This document shows positions 1 through 11,130 of a DNA stretch of 64,000 bases, piece by piece (within the stretch, counting starts at the first letter, position 1; every line of letters starts with the position of its first letter). The stretch spans positions 63,303,425 through 63,367,424 of the forward strand of contig OX352765.1 of assembly GCA_947095585.1 (NCBI GenBank), read 5' to 3'. The translations under genes and the position numbers were made by a program. A model generated the notes under the pieces. It was not told the origin of the DNA. It made no database searches and was given only the letters and a program-made list of their open reading frames with translations. Origin of the DNA: Nephrocerus scutellatus (taxonomy: Eukaryota > Arthropoda > Insecta > Diptera > Pipunculidae).

Positions 1-195
1 TATGGGTATAAACTTGGCGATATAGTGCGTCGAACGCAATTTGTGGCTGGAAAAAAGCTGGCTAGTGAATACCATGGGCCGTACGAGATTACCAAAGTTA
101 AGCGTAATGGGCGATATGAAGTACGCAAGGCTGCAGACGTCGAGGGGCCCAACAACACGGCCACAAGTTGCGATAATATGAAATTATGGAAGTAG
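1..195 (+). CDS. C-terminal end of a Ty3/Gypsy integrase (partial)
   Basis: Frame 1 is open from the window edge to a TAG at 193-195, giving about 64 residues. The text reads GDIVRRTQF, then a GPY-type stretch (YHGPYEITKVKRNGRYEV), then EGPNNTATS and a final MKLWK. That order (basic linker, GPY/F-like module, conserved tail) is the usual end of Ty3/Gypsy integrases in flies, where it follows the DDE core and contacts DNA or chromatin. The catalytic core lies outside the window. A probable LTR follows about 50 bp later. The exact clade (micropia/mdg3-like is my guess) is inference. Confidence 0.75.
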   Translation, partial: YGYKLGDIVRRTQFVAGKKLASEYHGPYEITKVKRNGRYEVRKAADVEGPNNTATSCDNMKLWK

Positions 196-247
196 ACAAC
201 GAAGAATCTTGGTCATCGGAGGCCGATGAATAATCAGAATGGCCGAA

Positions 248-887
248 TGTAACATAGGCACAGTCATCAGCAGTGGTCCGCAGTAGTTAGTCGTTAGCAG
301 TAGTCAGTAGTCATCAAGTAGTCGTTACGAGTAGTCAACAGTCAGCAGTAGTCAGACATCAGCAGAGACAGCAGTAGGCAGTCGTGAGCAGTGTTCAGTC
401 GTCAACAGTTGTGTGAATCATCATCAACCTCATCATTATCGTCGTTGTTGTTAATTGAGTGCTAGCTTTATTTCAATACTTCTATTCATTATTATTAACA
501 ATCTACTTGACTGAATTTATCATTAATTAATAAGATATAAAGGGTAGCTAAACCCTATCATTTTTACATATATATTACATAAAAGCATAAGGAAATACAA
601 TTTGAATTATTATTAAAAACCAACAGATAAATACAAAAATTTTACAAGAAAAAAATTAGAAAATATAATTATAGAATAATAAAAGCAAGTAGAAACAAAA
701 AGTGAAAAACAAGTAATAGAATAAGTGAAAAGAAACAAATATTCGATATTAGAAATATAAAAAATATATATTTTAAAAAAATTAGCCGTTAAAGCCGTTC
801 GCTTCCTAAGAAACAAATTCGTTTAAGTATTCATTTCACATAAAAATATATTAGTAAGAAACGATTTTCAACTTGATTAACCCTACA
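248..887 (+). repeat. Probable 3' LTR of the upstream Gypsy element
   Basis: Boundaries are inferred from TGTAACAT at 248 and CCCTACA ending at 887, which gives TGTA/TACA termini. It lies about 50 bp after the integrase stop, where a 3' LTR is expected. Bases 262-420 are a low-complexity run of CAG/TAGT-like triplets. No second LTR is visible, so the ends are not confirmed. Confidence 0.4.
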
Positions 888-972
888 AATCAACCTCCTA
901 TCCTAAATGCCGATAGAACAAACAATTGATCCAAAATACAGATCAAACCTGAACGATCTGGACAAAGTACCA

Positions 973-1043
973 GAAGGCCGATTTCGGTCGCAAATGAGTC
1001 TAGACTCCTGAAGGTGAGATGTCATTTTCGTATATGTACGAGG
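973..1043 (+). repeat. Isolated left end of TIR element Y
   Basis: Matches the left end of the complete Y copy at 24960 over about 70 bp, beginning GAAGGCCGATTTCGG and including the palindrome GAGTCTAGACTC. The match stops after TATATGTACGAGG. No right end is present nearby, so this is a truncated or one-ended copy. Confidence 0.75.
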
Positions 1044-1604
1044 TGTATAGCATACAATTTTATTGTTGTGTTATGTTTTTTCTTTCTTTGGGTTAGTGTA
1101 AATTTAATGACAGAAAGTAGTAAAATCTTGTACATAATTGCCGAATCGGTTCACTCTTGCCTCATGCAGTAGTCTAGCCACATGCTGGTGAAAAGTCTTT
1201 ATCTGTCAAAATTGCTTATGACCAGTGCTGCTGCTAAATTGCAATCAAGGTATTATAGTACTATTTCATTAGCCGCACTATTATACTACCTTAAACCTAA
1301 TTATACTACTTTTATGAAGTAATTCTAAATCGAAACGATACCAAATTTATTTGATTTTTTAGCAAAAAAAAAATGGTTTCTTTTACAATTACATGTTATT
1401 AAGTCTGTAAATTTCTCTCCGAACTATCAATAATTATTATAAAGGAATTTTTACATTTCCCAAAAATTATATTGACCAAGAATGTATGTCAAAAAATAAA
1501 CAAAACACAAATAACAAAATTTGGTATTTTATTTCAATTGATGCCTTTGCTTCCAAATTGAAAGCCAAATACTATTATATAATATACTAAGAAACCGACA
1601 AGTT
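1044..1604. other. Non-coding AT-rich stretch
   Basis: No convincing ORF, RNA gene or repeat boundary seen. It contains poly-T and poly-A runs and may be the interior of the Y copy that begins at 973. Confidence 0.5.
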
Positions 1605-1816
1605 TTTAAATTCTCTATATTAACTTTACTTGCCCGTGTGTTTGTGGGTTTGTGGGCTTGTGGATTTGCCCGATTTTATTGAAATTTGGCACACATGTGT
1701 ATTTCCAGAGACAACACTTTCTGTTAAATTTTGAGGCCCCTCGGGCTGCGGGGTCGAGGGGCTCCCATACAAAAATTTACCCGATTTTCTTCAAATTTTA
1801 CACACAAATTACGCAC
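1605..1816 (+). repeat. Family X repeat, 5' part
   Basis: Begins with the family X 5' motif AAATTCTCTATATTAAC, then CTTGCCCGTG, CCCGATTTTATTGAAATTT, the palindromic CACACATGTGTAT core and GAGGCCCCTCGGGC. Other copies lie at 26444, 41632, 47375, 49133 and 63676. It ends at TTTTACACACA, where errantivirus gag sequence starts, so this X copy and the errantivirus truncate each other. Confidence 0.85.
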
Positions 1817-2442
1817 ACCACAACACTGGTCCAACAAGGAGACCACCACCTCCATCAGCTCAACCAATGTCTCATCGCAGAAATTTTAGCCAACCATTCT
1901 ATCCACAATTAGCACATTTACCACAACTTCCACCACGCTTTCCACCGCGTCCTCAATATAATCAATTTTCAGTTCCCCAACGACAACTCTTCGCACCAAA
2001 CAACCAGACAAATTATCGACCACATTTCCAAAACAATCCCCATTATTCCCAACAAAATCAAGCACCCAATCCTTCTACTATAAAGCCAGCTCCAAGGTTT
2101 GTACCTATGGATACAACTACAATTAGGACAAACAACGTTAATTACATGAATAGGCCACAAGCGAAGAATTGGCCACCCGCTCCTAAACGACCAATGGCTC
2201 CTTCCCAACAATATGTCCCTCCAAACAAACTTCAGAGGAACTTTCACGTCGAAACTTCTGAGGTTGAACCACCAGAACTACATACCACTGCTGACTCACA
2301 AAATGAATACAATGCCATGGTTTCAGCCATGATTAACCAACCAGATAATGGACAATCAATTGACGAATACGTTGACCAACAAGATTGTAGTGAACCTACT
2401 GAGGAATACACCGATTTCGTAGATGTACATTTTTTAGGCTGA
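1817..2442 (+). pseudogene. gag: Errantivirus gag, C-terminal remnant
   Basis: The open frame ends at TGA 2440-2442. The first Met is at 1867, but coding-like Pro-rich sequence in the same frame begins near 1817, so that Met is not a true start. The fragment is rich in Pro, Gln and Asn and has an acidic C-terminus, as at the end of errantivirus Gag. There is no CCHC zinc knuckle, which is usual for this group. The N-terminal capsid-forming region is lost at the family X junction. Pol follows in the -1 frame and overlaps at the stop. Gag would form the capsid if the copy were intact. Confidence 0.65.
2430..2436 (+). promoter_or_regulatory. Putative -1 ribosomal frameshift heptamer (TTTTTTA)
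   Basis: In the gag frame the codons read CAT TTT TTA, giving the slippery heptamer T TTT TTA just before the gag TGA (2440). Slipping -1 enters the frame that carries the protease and RT. The site, frame and position fit the standard retroviral gag-pol arrangement. Confidence 0.6.
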
Positions 2443-4262
2443 CAAACTCGTCTCTGCCATATTTTGAGTGTAGGACGAGTGATAACAAAATTCTAAAATT
2501 TCTAGTAGATACCGGCTCCAACAAGAACTACATACAACCCAACTTGTCCAAAATCCTATCCCAAACCAAAAGAACTTTTATGCTAATTCAATTTGTGGAA
2601 ATATTGAAATCACTCACCAAAAAACTAACTATTATTAATCCGTTTGGCCCTGACACAAATATAAAACTATTCCTCCTACCATCCCTAAAGTCATTCCATG
2701 CAATTCTTGGAAACGATAGCCTTAAGAAGCTATCAGCAGTAATTTTTACAAATGACAATTACATGCTTATAAACAATAATGTCAAAATCCGATTAAAACA
2801 ACAAACTTCTGAATCAATCCACAATGTTAGCATCAGAACCGAACATATGTCCCAAGATCAAAAGGACAAACTAAACTTACTGACAATAAATTATTCCAGC
2901 CTATTCGGCGAACTCAATGAAAAGCTAACGTTTACTACAAACATTAAAGGAAGAATTCGCACAACTACCGAAGATCCTATATATTCAAAACACTACCCTT
3001 ATCCCATGTCATTGAAGGAAGAAATTGATAAGCAAATAAACCAGTTACTCAACGATGGAATCATCCGACCTTCACGGTCCCCGTACAATTCTCCTGTACG
3101 GATTGTACCTAAGAAAGCGGACGCTTCATGCGAAAAAAAAGTACCGCATGGTAATCGATTACAGGAAGCTCAATTCGGTAACGATATTCGATCGATACCC
3201 AATTCCTGAAACAAATGAAGTCTTAGCCCAATTAGGGAAAAATCAATATTTTTCAGTGCTCGATCTTAAGAGTGGATTTCATCAAATTCCTCTACACGAG
3301 GGTGATATTAAAAAGACAGCATTCTCTATCAACAACGGAAAGTATGAATTCGTAAGACTTCCTTTCGGATTAAAAAACGCGCGTTTATTTTTCAGAGAGC
3401 TTTAGACGACATCTTAAGGGAACACATCGGAAAGATTTGTTATGTCTATATTGATGACATAATTGTGTTTAGTAAGAATGTCGACACTCACTTCCAAAAC
3501 TTAGAAAAAATCTTTGAAACTAAACAAGCTAACCTCAGAGTGCAATTAGATAAGTGTGAATTTCTAAAGTCAGAAGTCGAATTTCTTGGATTCATTATAT
3601 CTTCAGATGGCATAAAAGCAAACCCAGCCAAAGTGGAATCCATTGCCAAATTTCCGTATCCAAGAACTCTTAAAGACTTGCGATAATTTCTTGGTCTGTC
3701 GGGATTTTACCGCAGATTTATTAAAGATTATGCAAAGCTAGCAAAACCCCTTACATCCCTTTTAAGAGGTGAGGATGGACGTACATCCAAAACAGCCTCA
3801 AGCAAAAAAACCGTACACTTAACAGACGCAGCAATAGAAGCATTTAACAAACTCAAAAACTCATTGATATCAAAAGACGTTATTCTCACTTTTCCCGATT
3901 TTAGTAAAGAATTTCATTTAACAACTGATGCGTCAGACTATGCAGTTGGTGCTGTGTTAGCGCAGGATAATAAGCCAATTACCTTTATTTCTCTAACTCT
4001 CAATAATGCGGAAGAACATTATGCAGCTAATGAAAAAGAAATGTTGGCCATCGTATGGGCTCTAAACTCACTGAGAAATTACCTATATGGTCAGACTAAG
4101 CTAAGACTAAATTTCACAGACCACCAACCATTGACTTATACCTTAAGCAGTAAAAACAAAAATAATAAAATGAAACGATGGAAGGCAATACTCAAAGAAT
4201 ACAACTACGAGTTAAAATATAAGCCTGGAAGATCCAATGTTGTTGCCGATGCATTGTCATGA
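2443..4262 (+). pseudogene. pol: Errantivirus pol: protease, reverse transcriptase, RNase H (broken)
   Basis: Protease is marked by LVDTGSNKNYI near 2503-2535. RT follows from about 3000: DGIIRPSRSPYNSP, then after a frame change VIDYRKLN, LDLKSGFHQI and the catalytic YIDD near 3451. RNase H is seen at 3900-4262 (TDASDYAVGAVL, YAANEKEMLAIVWAL, and the terminal KPGRSNVVADAL). Damage: frame changes near 3140 (A-run) and 3390, and an in-frame stop at about 3684. The catalytic motifs are still readable, so decay is moderate. Confidence 0.8.
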
Positions 4263-5561
4263 CCACCTAGAACTAACCAAATAAATTCCCTCACAGCAAC
4301 CCAACACAGTGATAGAAGTTCCGGTCAAGACCTAATCCAAATCTCAGACGTACCCATAAATGTATTCAAAAATTCTCCGAGTAGGAAATACCCCAGCATA
4401 TGAATTCCAAATAGTCTTTCCCACATATCACCGACACATTATAACAGAAACTGAATACACGCAGGAAAAAATAATAAATATCCTTAAAAAGCATCTAAAT
4501 CCTTCAGTCACTAATAGAATTAATACAGAAGAAAGAATATTAGGCATAGTTCAGGAAATATACCCAACACATTTTAGACAAAACACTTTTTACGAGAAAA
4601 ATAGACACTGACCTAACTGACGAAAACCTACAACAGGAAGAAATATTAAAATAATCATAACCGTGCTCGTCGAAACGCACGCGAGAGTAGAATTCAAATT
4701 CTACAAAATTTTTACTTCCCTCATATGAAATCCAAAATAGAGAAAATCACCAATCTCTGTAAAATCTGCAAGGAACACAAGTATGATAGGCACCCGAACA
4801 AACCTGAAATACAACCTACTCCAATTCCCGAATACCCTGGACAATTTATCCACGTAGATATCTATTTTTCTGATAAAAAAATTATATTAACTGCAATAGA
4901 TAAGTTTTCCAAATACGCTTTAGTTAAAATATTAAAATCAAGAGCCTCGGAGGATATTAAATCGCCTCTTAGAGAATTGATATTAGCCTTTGGAATTCCT
5001 CAAACCATAGTTATGGATAACGAAAAATCTTTAAGTTCTAATTCTATAACTTTCATGTTAGAAAATATGTTTAACATAAAAGTATTTAAATCACCCCCTT
5101 ATACCAGTTCAGCAAATGGTCAAGTTGAAAGGTTTCATTCAACTCTTTCAGAATTAATTCGATGTCTTAAAACAGACAATGCCCATAGCACATTTTCAGA
5201 ATTATTAGACAGATCTATTTACGAATACAACCGATCCGTACATTCGACTACAGGTAAAAAACCTATTGACATATTTTTTGGTAGACAATTACTCAATAAC
5301 CCAGAAGAGCTTGCATGCGTAAGACAAGATAATATCCAAGAAATACAAAACACACAACAGCATGACTTAGAATACCACAATAGGAAGAGAAGCCCTTTGA
5401 AAACTTACTCTGTAGGAGAAATCATTTATGTCAAAAATAACAAAAGAATAGGAAACAAACTTAACCCTAGATACAAAAAAGAAGTTGTAGCTGAAGATAA
5501 AAATTCAACGATCATAACTCAGTCAGGAAGAACTGTCCATAAAAGTCTCATAAAAAACTAA
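4263..5561 (+). pseudogene. Errantivirus integrase (broken at its N-terminal side)
   Basis: The region 4263-4720 is decayed and holds only fragments of the linker and zinc-binding domain. The clear part is 4725-5561: CKICKEHKY (the CC half of an HHCC site), then the DDE core with IHVDIY, VMDNEKS and NGQVERFHS, giving all three acidic residues. A basic C-terminal tail follows (VGEIIYVKNN...KLNPRYKK). It ends at TAA 5559-5561, shortly before env. The enzyme would insert viral cDNA, but here it has no intact upstream polyprotein. Confidence 0.8.
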
Positions 5562-5574
5562 ATTTTCCAATAGG

Positions 5575-6948
5575 ACACTGCTGCCACTGTGCAAGGCAGA
5601 TGTACAAATCTTGGACTATTCCAACTCCCAGCTGATGAAGATCGACGCGGGACGTGCAAAATTACAGAATGGATCATTTAAGATCATCCATTTAATCGAG
5701 ATAGAAACATACGAAAAAATACTAAACGATCTGGAAGCTATGCTAGGATCATACGTTGCAAATGAAAATCCCTTGTATCCTGTCCTTACCTATGAAATAT
5801 TGCGAATAGGAACATACTTATCTAAACTAAGAATAAATAATAGAAATAAGAGATCCTTAGATTTTATAGGTAGCGCATGGAAATGGATCGCGGGTAATCC
5901 GGACCACCATGACTTTGAAATAATTACGAATAAAATAAATAAATAAGGTTTTAGAAAGCAACAACGAACAAATTATTATTAATAAAATATCAATGAATAA
6001 AATAAACGAATTAACAAATGCGACAAATAATCTACTTAGAATGTTTAAGGAAAAAGAAAAAAATAGTAATGTAATAATCATAAGAATCAAATATAAATTA
6101 GATATAATCAAAGAAGAAATAATTAACGTAGCATACGCCATACATTGGGCAAAAGCAAATATAGTAAACTCTTTTATTCTATCCAACACAGAAATAAATA
6201 TAACAGAAAAAATTTTAAAAATCGAAAATATTCCATACAATAACATTGACGAGGCACTAGAATTTGCTGAAATTAAAATCGCCTCAAACGTTAAGATTTA
6301 ATATATATTTTAAGTTTTCCAACCACAAATGTGGAATCATGTAAACGATCAATAATAAAGCCACTTAAAATTAAGAAAGTTATAAATAAAATAAATTTCG
6401 ATTCAATTATAGAATGCAATAAGGAAATATAAGGTATATCAAAAAAATGTAAAATTTATAACAACCTATCGATTTGTAGTAATAGTAATATTGTAAACCT
6501 AAGAAACTCATCATGCATCCCAAGGCTAGTAAAAAGTCAAACAGCTTACTGCACTATCATCAACAATGAACATGTCCCAGAAATAGAAGAAGTCTCACCA
6601 GGCATCTTGCTGCTAAACCAATTCAACGGTCCAGTGATCATCAATAATGAAACCGTGATGCTCGAAGGTACCTTTATCATCAAGCACTTCAATACCACCA
6701 TCGAGATCAACGGAAAGGCAATCATAGCTAAAGAAGTTACCCAATATCAACCCCTACCGGCAATACTGCAACCATCCTACAACCAAACTAAAATAGAAGA
6801 AGTATTATCGCTTGAGATGATTAAAGAACTATACGTCAACAGCACAGAAGAAATCAGCTCACTCGAAAACAAACACAAATTCAACTTATCAATAAACATC
6901 ATCCTGATGAGTACTCTCTTGGCAGTCAATACGTTCGCATACATTTAA
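5575..6948 (+). pseudogene. env: Errantivirus envelope gene, fragmented
   Basis: The piece at 5611-5946 carries a basic furin-type site (RNKR) near 5840 followed by a Gly/Trp-containing stretch, as expected at the boundary between surface and fusion subunits. It ends in an early stop. A second piece at 5993-6301 is Asn/Lys/Ile-rich, and a third at 6607-6948 ends in a hydrophobic segment (INIILMSTLLAV), a likely C-terminal membrane anchor. At least two frame breaks separate the pieces and 6302-6606 has no long frame. Described as a relic only; it cannot make a complete protein. Confidence 0.7.
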
Positions 6949-7080
6949 TCAGATGGCCGAAGTCATACACTTGGAGACACAGTTTTGACTATAAACAATC
7001 CAGCGTTAAAAACTGTTGGCATTGAAGATATACCTCATCTGGTAACGTCAATAACAACTCACGAGGACGTTCGTTTTTAA

Positions 7081-7498
7081 GTGCGGAGGAGCTAACGACA
7101 TAAGTCAAAGCCGCACATAAATTAGAACGCTATGCAAACATACGCCAAGCAAAGTAATAAAAAGTATTTCTTCTAAGTGCTGATGCAATTAACGGAACAC
7201 ACAAAATATAAACAACGTCAATCATCCATAATAATTCGATTCGTCGGACGACGACCGCGCACACACTACCAATAACAATAAATCAGATATTTTACGAGCA
7301 TCCCATACGCCAGCCTATTTCTGCCGATCATGTATTGATCCGTCGGGACGACCACGATGACCTGCTTGGGATGCCAACTCTACTCAACATATAAATATAA
7401 GAACGTATTGTAATTAGATTAAGTTTCAGTTTCATTTTTTCACTCATTAAAAAAAGAACATCAGAGCTCCGTCTCTGATGAAAGTTTTTTAAAAATTA
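7081..7498 (+). repeat. Probable errantivirus 3' LTR with polypurine tract
   Basis: A purine-rich GCGGAGGAG at 7083-7091 follows env, and the LTR would begin near AGCTAACGAC at 7090. TATA-like ATATAAATATAAG lies at about 7390 and an AT-rich end near 7498. With no 5' LTR to compare, both ends are estimates. Confidence 0.4.
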
Positions 7499-7712
7499 TT
7501 TTGAATAAAAAATAGTTTAATTTACACATGAAAGTTATCGCGATGCTCCGTACTAGAGTATAAAAAAAGCAACACAGGTGGTGTGGTGGTGGACAACTGA
7601 ACAACTTTATTTTGATAATTAGTTCTTTTATAGATAATTCTTACATACAAAGCAATTTACAATAATATTTAATAAGTGAAGTTGGATTATTTAATAAAAA
7701 AATAAAATTATA

Positions 7713-7844
7713 TTACAATATCGCAATAGTTTAAATCAGCAAAGTTGGAATTAACTTTACAATGTCGCAATAGTTTAATTCGGCAAATTTGGTATTTACT
7801 TTACAATGTCGCAATAGTTTAATTCAGCAGAATTGGAAATAATA
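7713..7844 (+). repeat. Three tandem copies of a 44-bp unit
   Basis: Units start at 7713, 7757 and 7801, each reading TTACAAT(A/G)TCGCAATAGTTT and then a GGCA/AGCA...TTGG segment. Weaker related copies flank at about 7660 and 7885. Confidence 0.75.
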
Positions 7845-8403
7845 ATGTTGCAATGACTATACTAATTCGTTACAATCGATTTGTTTAAATAAGCAGTATT
7901 GGAAATTATATTACAATATCATTTAAGTGAATGTTGCAACAATTAAATATTCATTACCTAAGCAATTCCATGGTTAGGGAAATTATATGGGAATGGGAAG
8001 TGCAAATGTGGTAAATATGTGAGTGCTAACTCTGTGTTAACTTGAATGTGTATAGCCAATGTGTTTCGCTAGGCCTTGAACGAGGGCGAGCGAAAACCAA
8101 ATTATTATTATGAAGTGTTCATGGTACTCTGTACCTGCTTTGCTATGCGCTACGACAAGTGAATGGAAGTAAAATAATTACAAAACTTGCAGACACGTTG
8201 AATTATGCTACGTAAGCAAATTGCGAGGTGATTGGGTTTCAATTATCGAAGGCCGAAAATTGAATGGAAAACAAAATTGAATTGAAAATATAAAGCTAAT
8301 AAAAATTTTGAAATAAAGGTTCTTCTGACATCCACCGAATACACAGTGTGTTTAATTTTTACGAGCAACTCGCTCAATTTAAACACAGTGCCCCTCGGCT
8401 CGT

Positions 8404-8414
8404 CCTTTTATATA
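8404..8414 (-). promoter_or_regulatory. TATA-box-like motif (TATATAAAAGG)
   Basis: Perfect metazoan TATA consensus on the minus strand, followed downstream by GAGCCGAGGGGCACTG. No ORF is clearly driven by it; it may belong to a retroelement LTR. Confidence 0.3.
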
Positions 8415-8541
8415 GCGGTTTATCACTTATAGCAATAAACGACAGCAAAATAGCTAACGTTTGTAGCCTGAGTCCAAACATACAAGAAGAGTAAAAAGTT
8501 TTAGCAAGAAAAGAGATCTTTGCATTGTTTAGCAAGAATAT

Positions 8542-8815
8542 TTAAGATCTTTGCAACTTAAGAATGGGTCGGCACGAGGAGAGAGATGATGGTTCGCCAT
8601 TTTTAGTAACAGGCTCGACAAAGGCTGTTTTCCAATTCCATGGGAAGAGTCTAAAAGAATTAAAGAAATAGAAAAGCCTGCGTAGAGGCAATACCAACGT
8701 TGAAGAACACCTTTTCAAAACTATAGCAGGAATACCATCAGGCTCAGCAGATGTATTAATATTGTGAGTTTGAGCTTGACGAGTACGAAAATAGATCAGT
8801 CTCATAGAGGATTCG
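8542..8815 (-). pseudogene. LINE reverse transcriptase fragment
   Basis: The minus-strand reading shows AEPDGIPAIVLKRCSSTL, an aromatic-rich stretch, FPWNWKTAFVEPVTKNG and SSCRPI. These match the fingers region of Jockey/CR1-type LINE RTs (pattern PDGIP...W+...P+.K.G...YRPI). The catalytic palm (YADD) is absent. It is about 90 residues of a normal domain of over 250, so a small decayed fragment. Confidence 0.7.
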
Positions 8816-9293
8816 ACTCTTGGAAGTACAGGGGTCGGGAGGATGGGGACCTTAGGTCTTCAAAAACTTGGACACCTGGGGTTGCCGAACTTTCGGAACC
8901 GAAATACAAGGCCAACGGGAAAATTTAATTAATAAAGACTATACGGCGAATTTGACGCTTAAGATTAGGAGTTTTTGTTGCGACATGAGAATAGCGAGTG
9001 GAGCTTTCAGAACAGAATTTTAAGGCCGATTTAATTAATAAAACTATACGGCAATTTTGACGCAAACTTTCCGAAAGCGAAAAAGAATTTATCAAAGAAA
9101 TTATCATTAAACATTATTGTACTCATCTAAAACTCATCTAACTTCTTGTGTTTATATAACTGTATATGCAATTTTTATACAACGATGTTAATGAGCCTAA
9201 TTGTATGCAAGAACTTTTAACAATTTCTTAACTCTATTACAATGCAGTGCTTATTCTTATATACAAGCACACACAGTGCAACAAACGAGATAT
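8816..9293. repeat. Non-coding stretch with a pair of direct repeats
   Basis: About 65-75 bp at 8888-8961 recurs in diverged form at 9001-9063; both include AATTTAATTAATAAA and ACTATACGGC followed by TTTTGACGC or ATTTGACGC. Nothing else recognised. Confidence 0.5.
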
Positions 9294-9655
9294 TGTTACG
9301 AAAAGTAGTTAGTTGCTCATATAATAAAATAAATCCCAATGTAAATACTGCATACTAAAAAAAAGCAATTTCATGTTGCATGCTTTTACCGCCTGCAAGT
9401 TTGAATAATTGTGTATTGGTCAAACAAGTAGTCTGTAAAAGTTCTTGTAAAGTGATAAAGTTATAACCTAAAATAATTATTGTATAGTGCTAGTATCATA
9501 AGTGTTTTTATGTGCATCTAAAAGGAATCACCAATATAAGTTGTGAACTTGTGGTAATTTTATTGTTGTTCATTAAAGTTGTTATTTGTAAATTAATTAA
9601 CTTGTGTTTTATTTGCAAAATCCTTTACGAACTCGAAAGCCTGAATTTCGTAACA
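9294..9655 (+). repeat. 5' LTR of a Ty3/Gypsy element
   Basis: Starts TGTTACGAAA and ends TTTCGTAACA, a perfect 10-bp terminal inverted repeat. Length 362 bp. It is followed directly by a primer-binding site and 200 bp later by a gag start. Its last 90 bp recur at 16848-16939. Confidence 0.85.
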
Positions 9656-9657
9656 AT

Positions 9658-9674
9658 TGGTGTCAGAAGTGGGA
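9658..9674 (+). promoter_or_regulatory. Primer-binding site
   Basis: TGGTGTCAGAAGTGGGA lies two bases after the LTR end. It starts with TGG, as required to pair with a tRNA CCA end. The sequence is common in insect Gypsy elements; tRNA-Leu is the likely primer (from memory of the family, not checked). Confidence 0.7.
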
Positions 9675-9853
9675 TTTTGCAAATCGTGAGACATTAAAAT
9701 TTTGCAAATCGTGTAAATTGAGAGACAATAAAAATATGCAAATTGTGTGACAGTATTATTTTGGAACAATAAATTATTTGGTGATTTTCCAAACCTTGAG
9801 ACAGTAAACAAATTAAGTGAAACTTTACAAACCGTTAAACAGTAAATAACAAA

Positions 9854-10929
9854 ATGGAGAGGGCAGTGAACATTAAATCGTATGGTTCCCAGGAGCTTAA
9901 AGAAGAGCTTGGAAGGCGACGTCTAAGCACCGCTGGAAATAAGCAAGGTTATTTCTTCGATTGCAACAAGTTGTTAAAGCAGAAAAACAGCAGGCTGGTG
10001 AAACGTTTTCAATTGAGACAGAGTTAGTGGAGCGAAAATCGGCTACTTCGGAAGATAAGGAAGCAACCACCAAGGAGGCGATATTTAATGCTTTAATGCA
10101 ACAAAATTGAATTTTTATATAAGTGATAAGTTGGAACAGCTAGGCCAAAATTTGAAGAAAAAATTGGATCGGCAAAATCAACAATTAAAGCCAAGAACTG
10201 AAACAAGAATTAAACTCCAAATTTGATCAGCAAAATCAAAATCTGGATGTAATCCAATATAAGATAAGAGGTGAAATGACTGGAATACAAACACCGCTTA
10301 AAGGTGAGATTAATAGAATTTATGAAGAAATTAGTGGTCTTGAAGGAAAAATTAAAGAGTTTGAGACCCGATTGCACAATCGTACCCAGTTCGTCAGAGA
10401 GAATACTCAACAAAGCAGTACCAGAGTAATTCCAGAATGTTCTAGTAACCAGAAAGGAATTTTGAAACCACCTGCGTTTGATGGCGACACAGCTTTTGAA
10501 AATTTCGGAGTCCTGTTTTCAGCTGCTGTACAACACAATGGATGGGGTGCGGAAGAGCAACTAAATTGTATAATCCTGGCGTTGAGAGGCAAGGCGGCTG
10601 ATTTATAGCAAATGATTCCAAATGCCGAAATGAGTTCCGGAAGAATCTTGAAAGAGTTTGAATTGCGTTATAGACAGACTCACACCCAGGAGCTAAGCAA
10701 AATACAGCTTCAGATGAAGAAACAACAGCGAGGAGAACGGCTTCAAGAATTGGAACGGGAAATAACTAAGCTAGCACGACAAGCCTATTGTGGGGTTCCG
10801 GCCGGTATCTTGGACGGATTGGCATTTGATGCCTTCATCAATGCTATTCGAGATGAACAGTTGAAGTTTCATTTGAGAATATGTTGGAAATCAGGAACCA
10901 AGAATCATTTAAATAATTTGCAAACATAG
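9854..10929 (+). pseudogene. gag: Ty3/Gypsy gag (broken, truncated)
   Basis: ATG at 9854 starts a SAP-like N-terminus (LKEELGRRRLSTAGNK), soon frameshifted. Coiled-coil-like sequence follows (10276-10400). The capsid part is then clear: KPPAFDGDTAFENFGVLFSAAVQHNGW, LNCIILALRGKA, an in-frame stop near 10606, then ILKEFELRYRQTH, LQELEREITKLARQAY and DAFINAIRDEQL. This is the standard Gypsy gag order. The zinc knuckle and all of pol are missing, as the element ends at about 10929. It belongs to the LTR at 9294. Confidence 0.8.
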
Positions 10930-10984
10930 ACAAAAGAATTTGTCAAACCAAATCTCTCGTGCAAATACCATAATCAGTACAATA

Positions 10985-11130
10985 TAAGCTGTATTTTATT
11001 GAATTCGAATTGGGAATTACAACAACAATTGCACTGTCGAATTTCTTCTTTGGAATAAGAAAACCTGCTGTTTTGTTGGTTTTGGCTGGTTTTGACATTC
11101 GGATTCGGATTCCAAATAAAATACAGCTAT
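10985..11130. mobile_element. Small MITE-like inverted-repeat element (about 146 bp)
   Basis: The two ends are imperfect inverted repeats of about 30 bp: TAAGCTGTATTTTATT at the left and AATAAAATACAGCTAT at the right, extended by related GAATTCGAAT and ATTCGGATTC segments. TA lies on both outer flanks. Non-coding. Confidence 0.6.

Larger units (their letters stand above)
1817..7498 (+). mobile_element. Errantivirus-like Ty3/Gypsy element (endogenous insect retrovirus), 5'-truncated relic
   Basis: Order gag (C-terminal part), protease, RT, RNase H, integrase, env and a probable 3' LTR, all on the plus strand. The three-ORF layout with a furin-site env is diagnostic of the insect errantivirus group. 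The 5' LTR, leader and most of gag are missing at the junction with family X near 1816. Several frameshifts and stops interrupt pol and env, so the copy is inactive. Assignment to the group is firm; a named family is not. Confidence 0.85.
7499..8541. other. Unclassified AT-rich DNA
   Basis: No coding sequence seen. It holds a 44-bp tandem repeat (7713-7844) and a TATA-like box on the minus strand (8404-8414). It could be LTR or leader sequence of another element, but no pair of ends was found. Confidence 0.4.

Noticed and set aside
613..816. 67-codon minus ORF in AT-rich DNA
   Set aside because: Composition-driven Phe/Ile/Ser string inside a probable LTR; no motif.
5857..6246. 129-codon minus ORF with hydrophobic stretches
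   Set aside because: Antisense of the Lys/Asn-rich env remnant; no independent support.
9593..9811. 72-codon minus ORF over the LTR end
   Set aside because: Covers LTR and primer site; the same text recurs in the LTR fragment at 16802-17032, so it is non-coding repeat.
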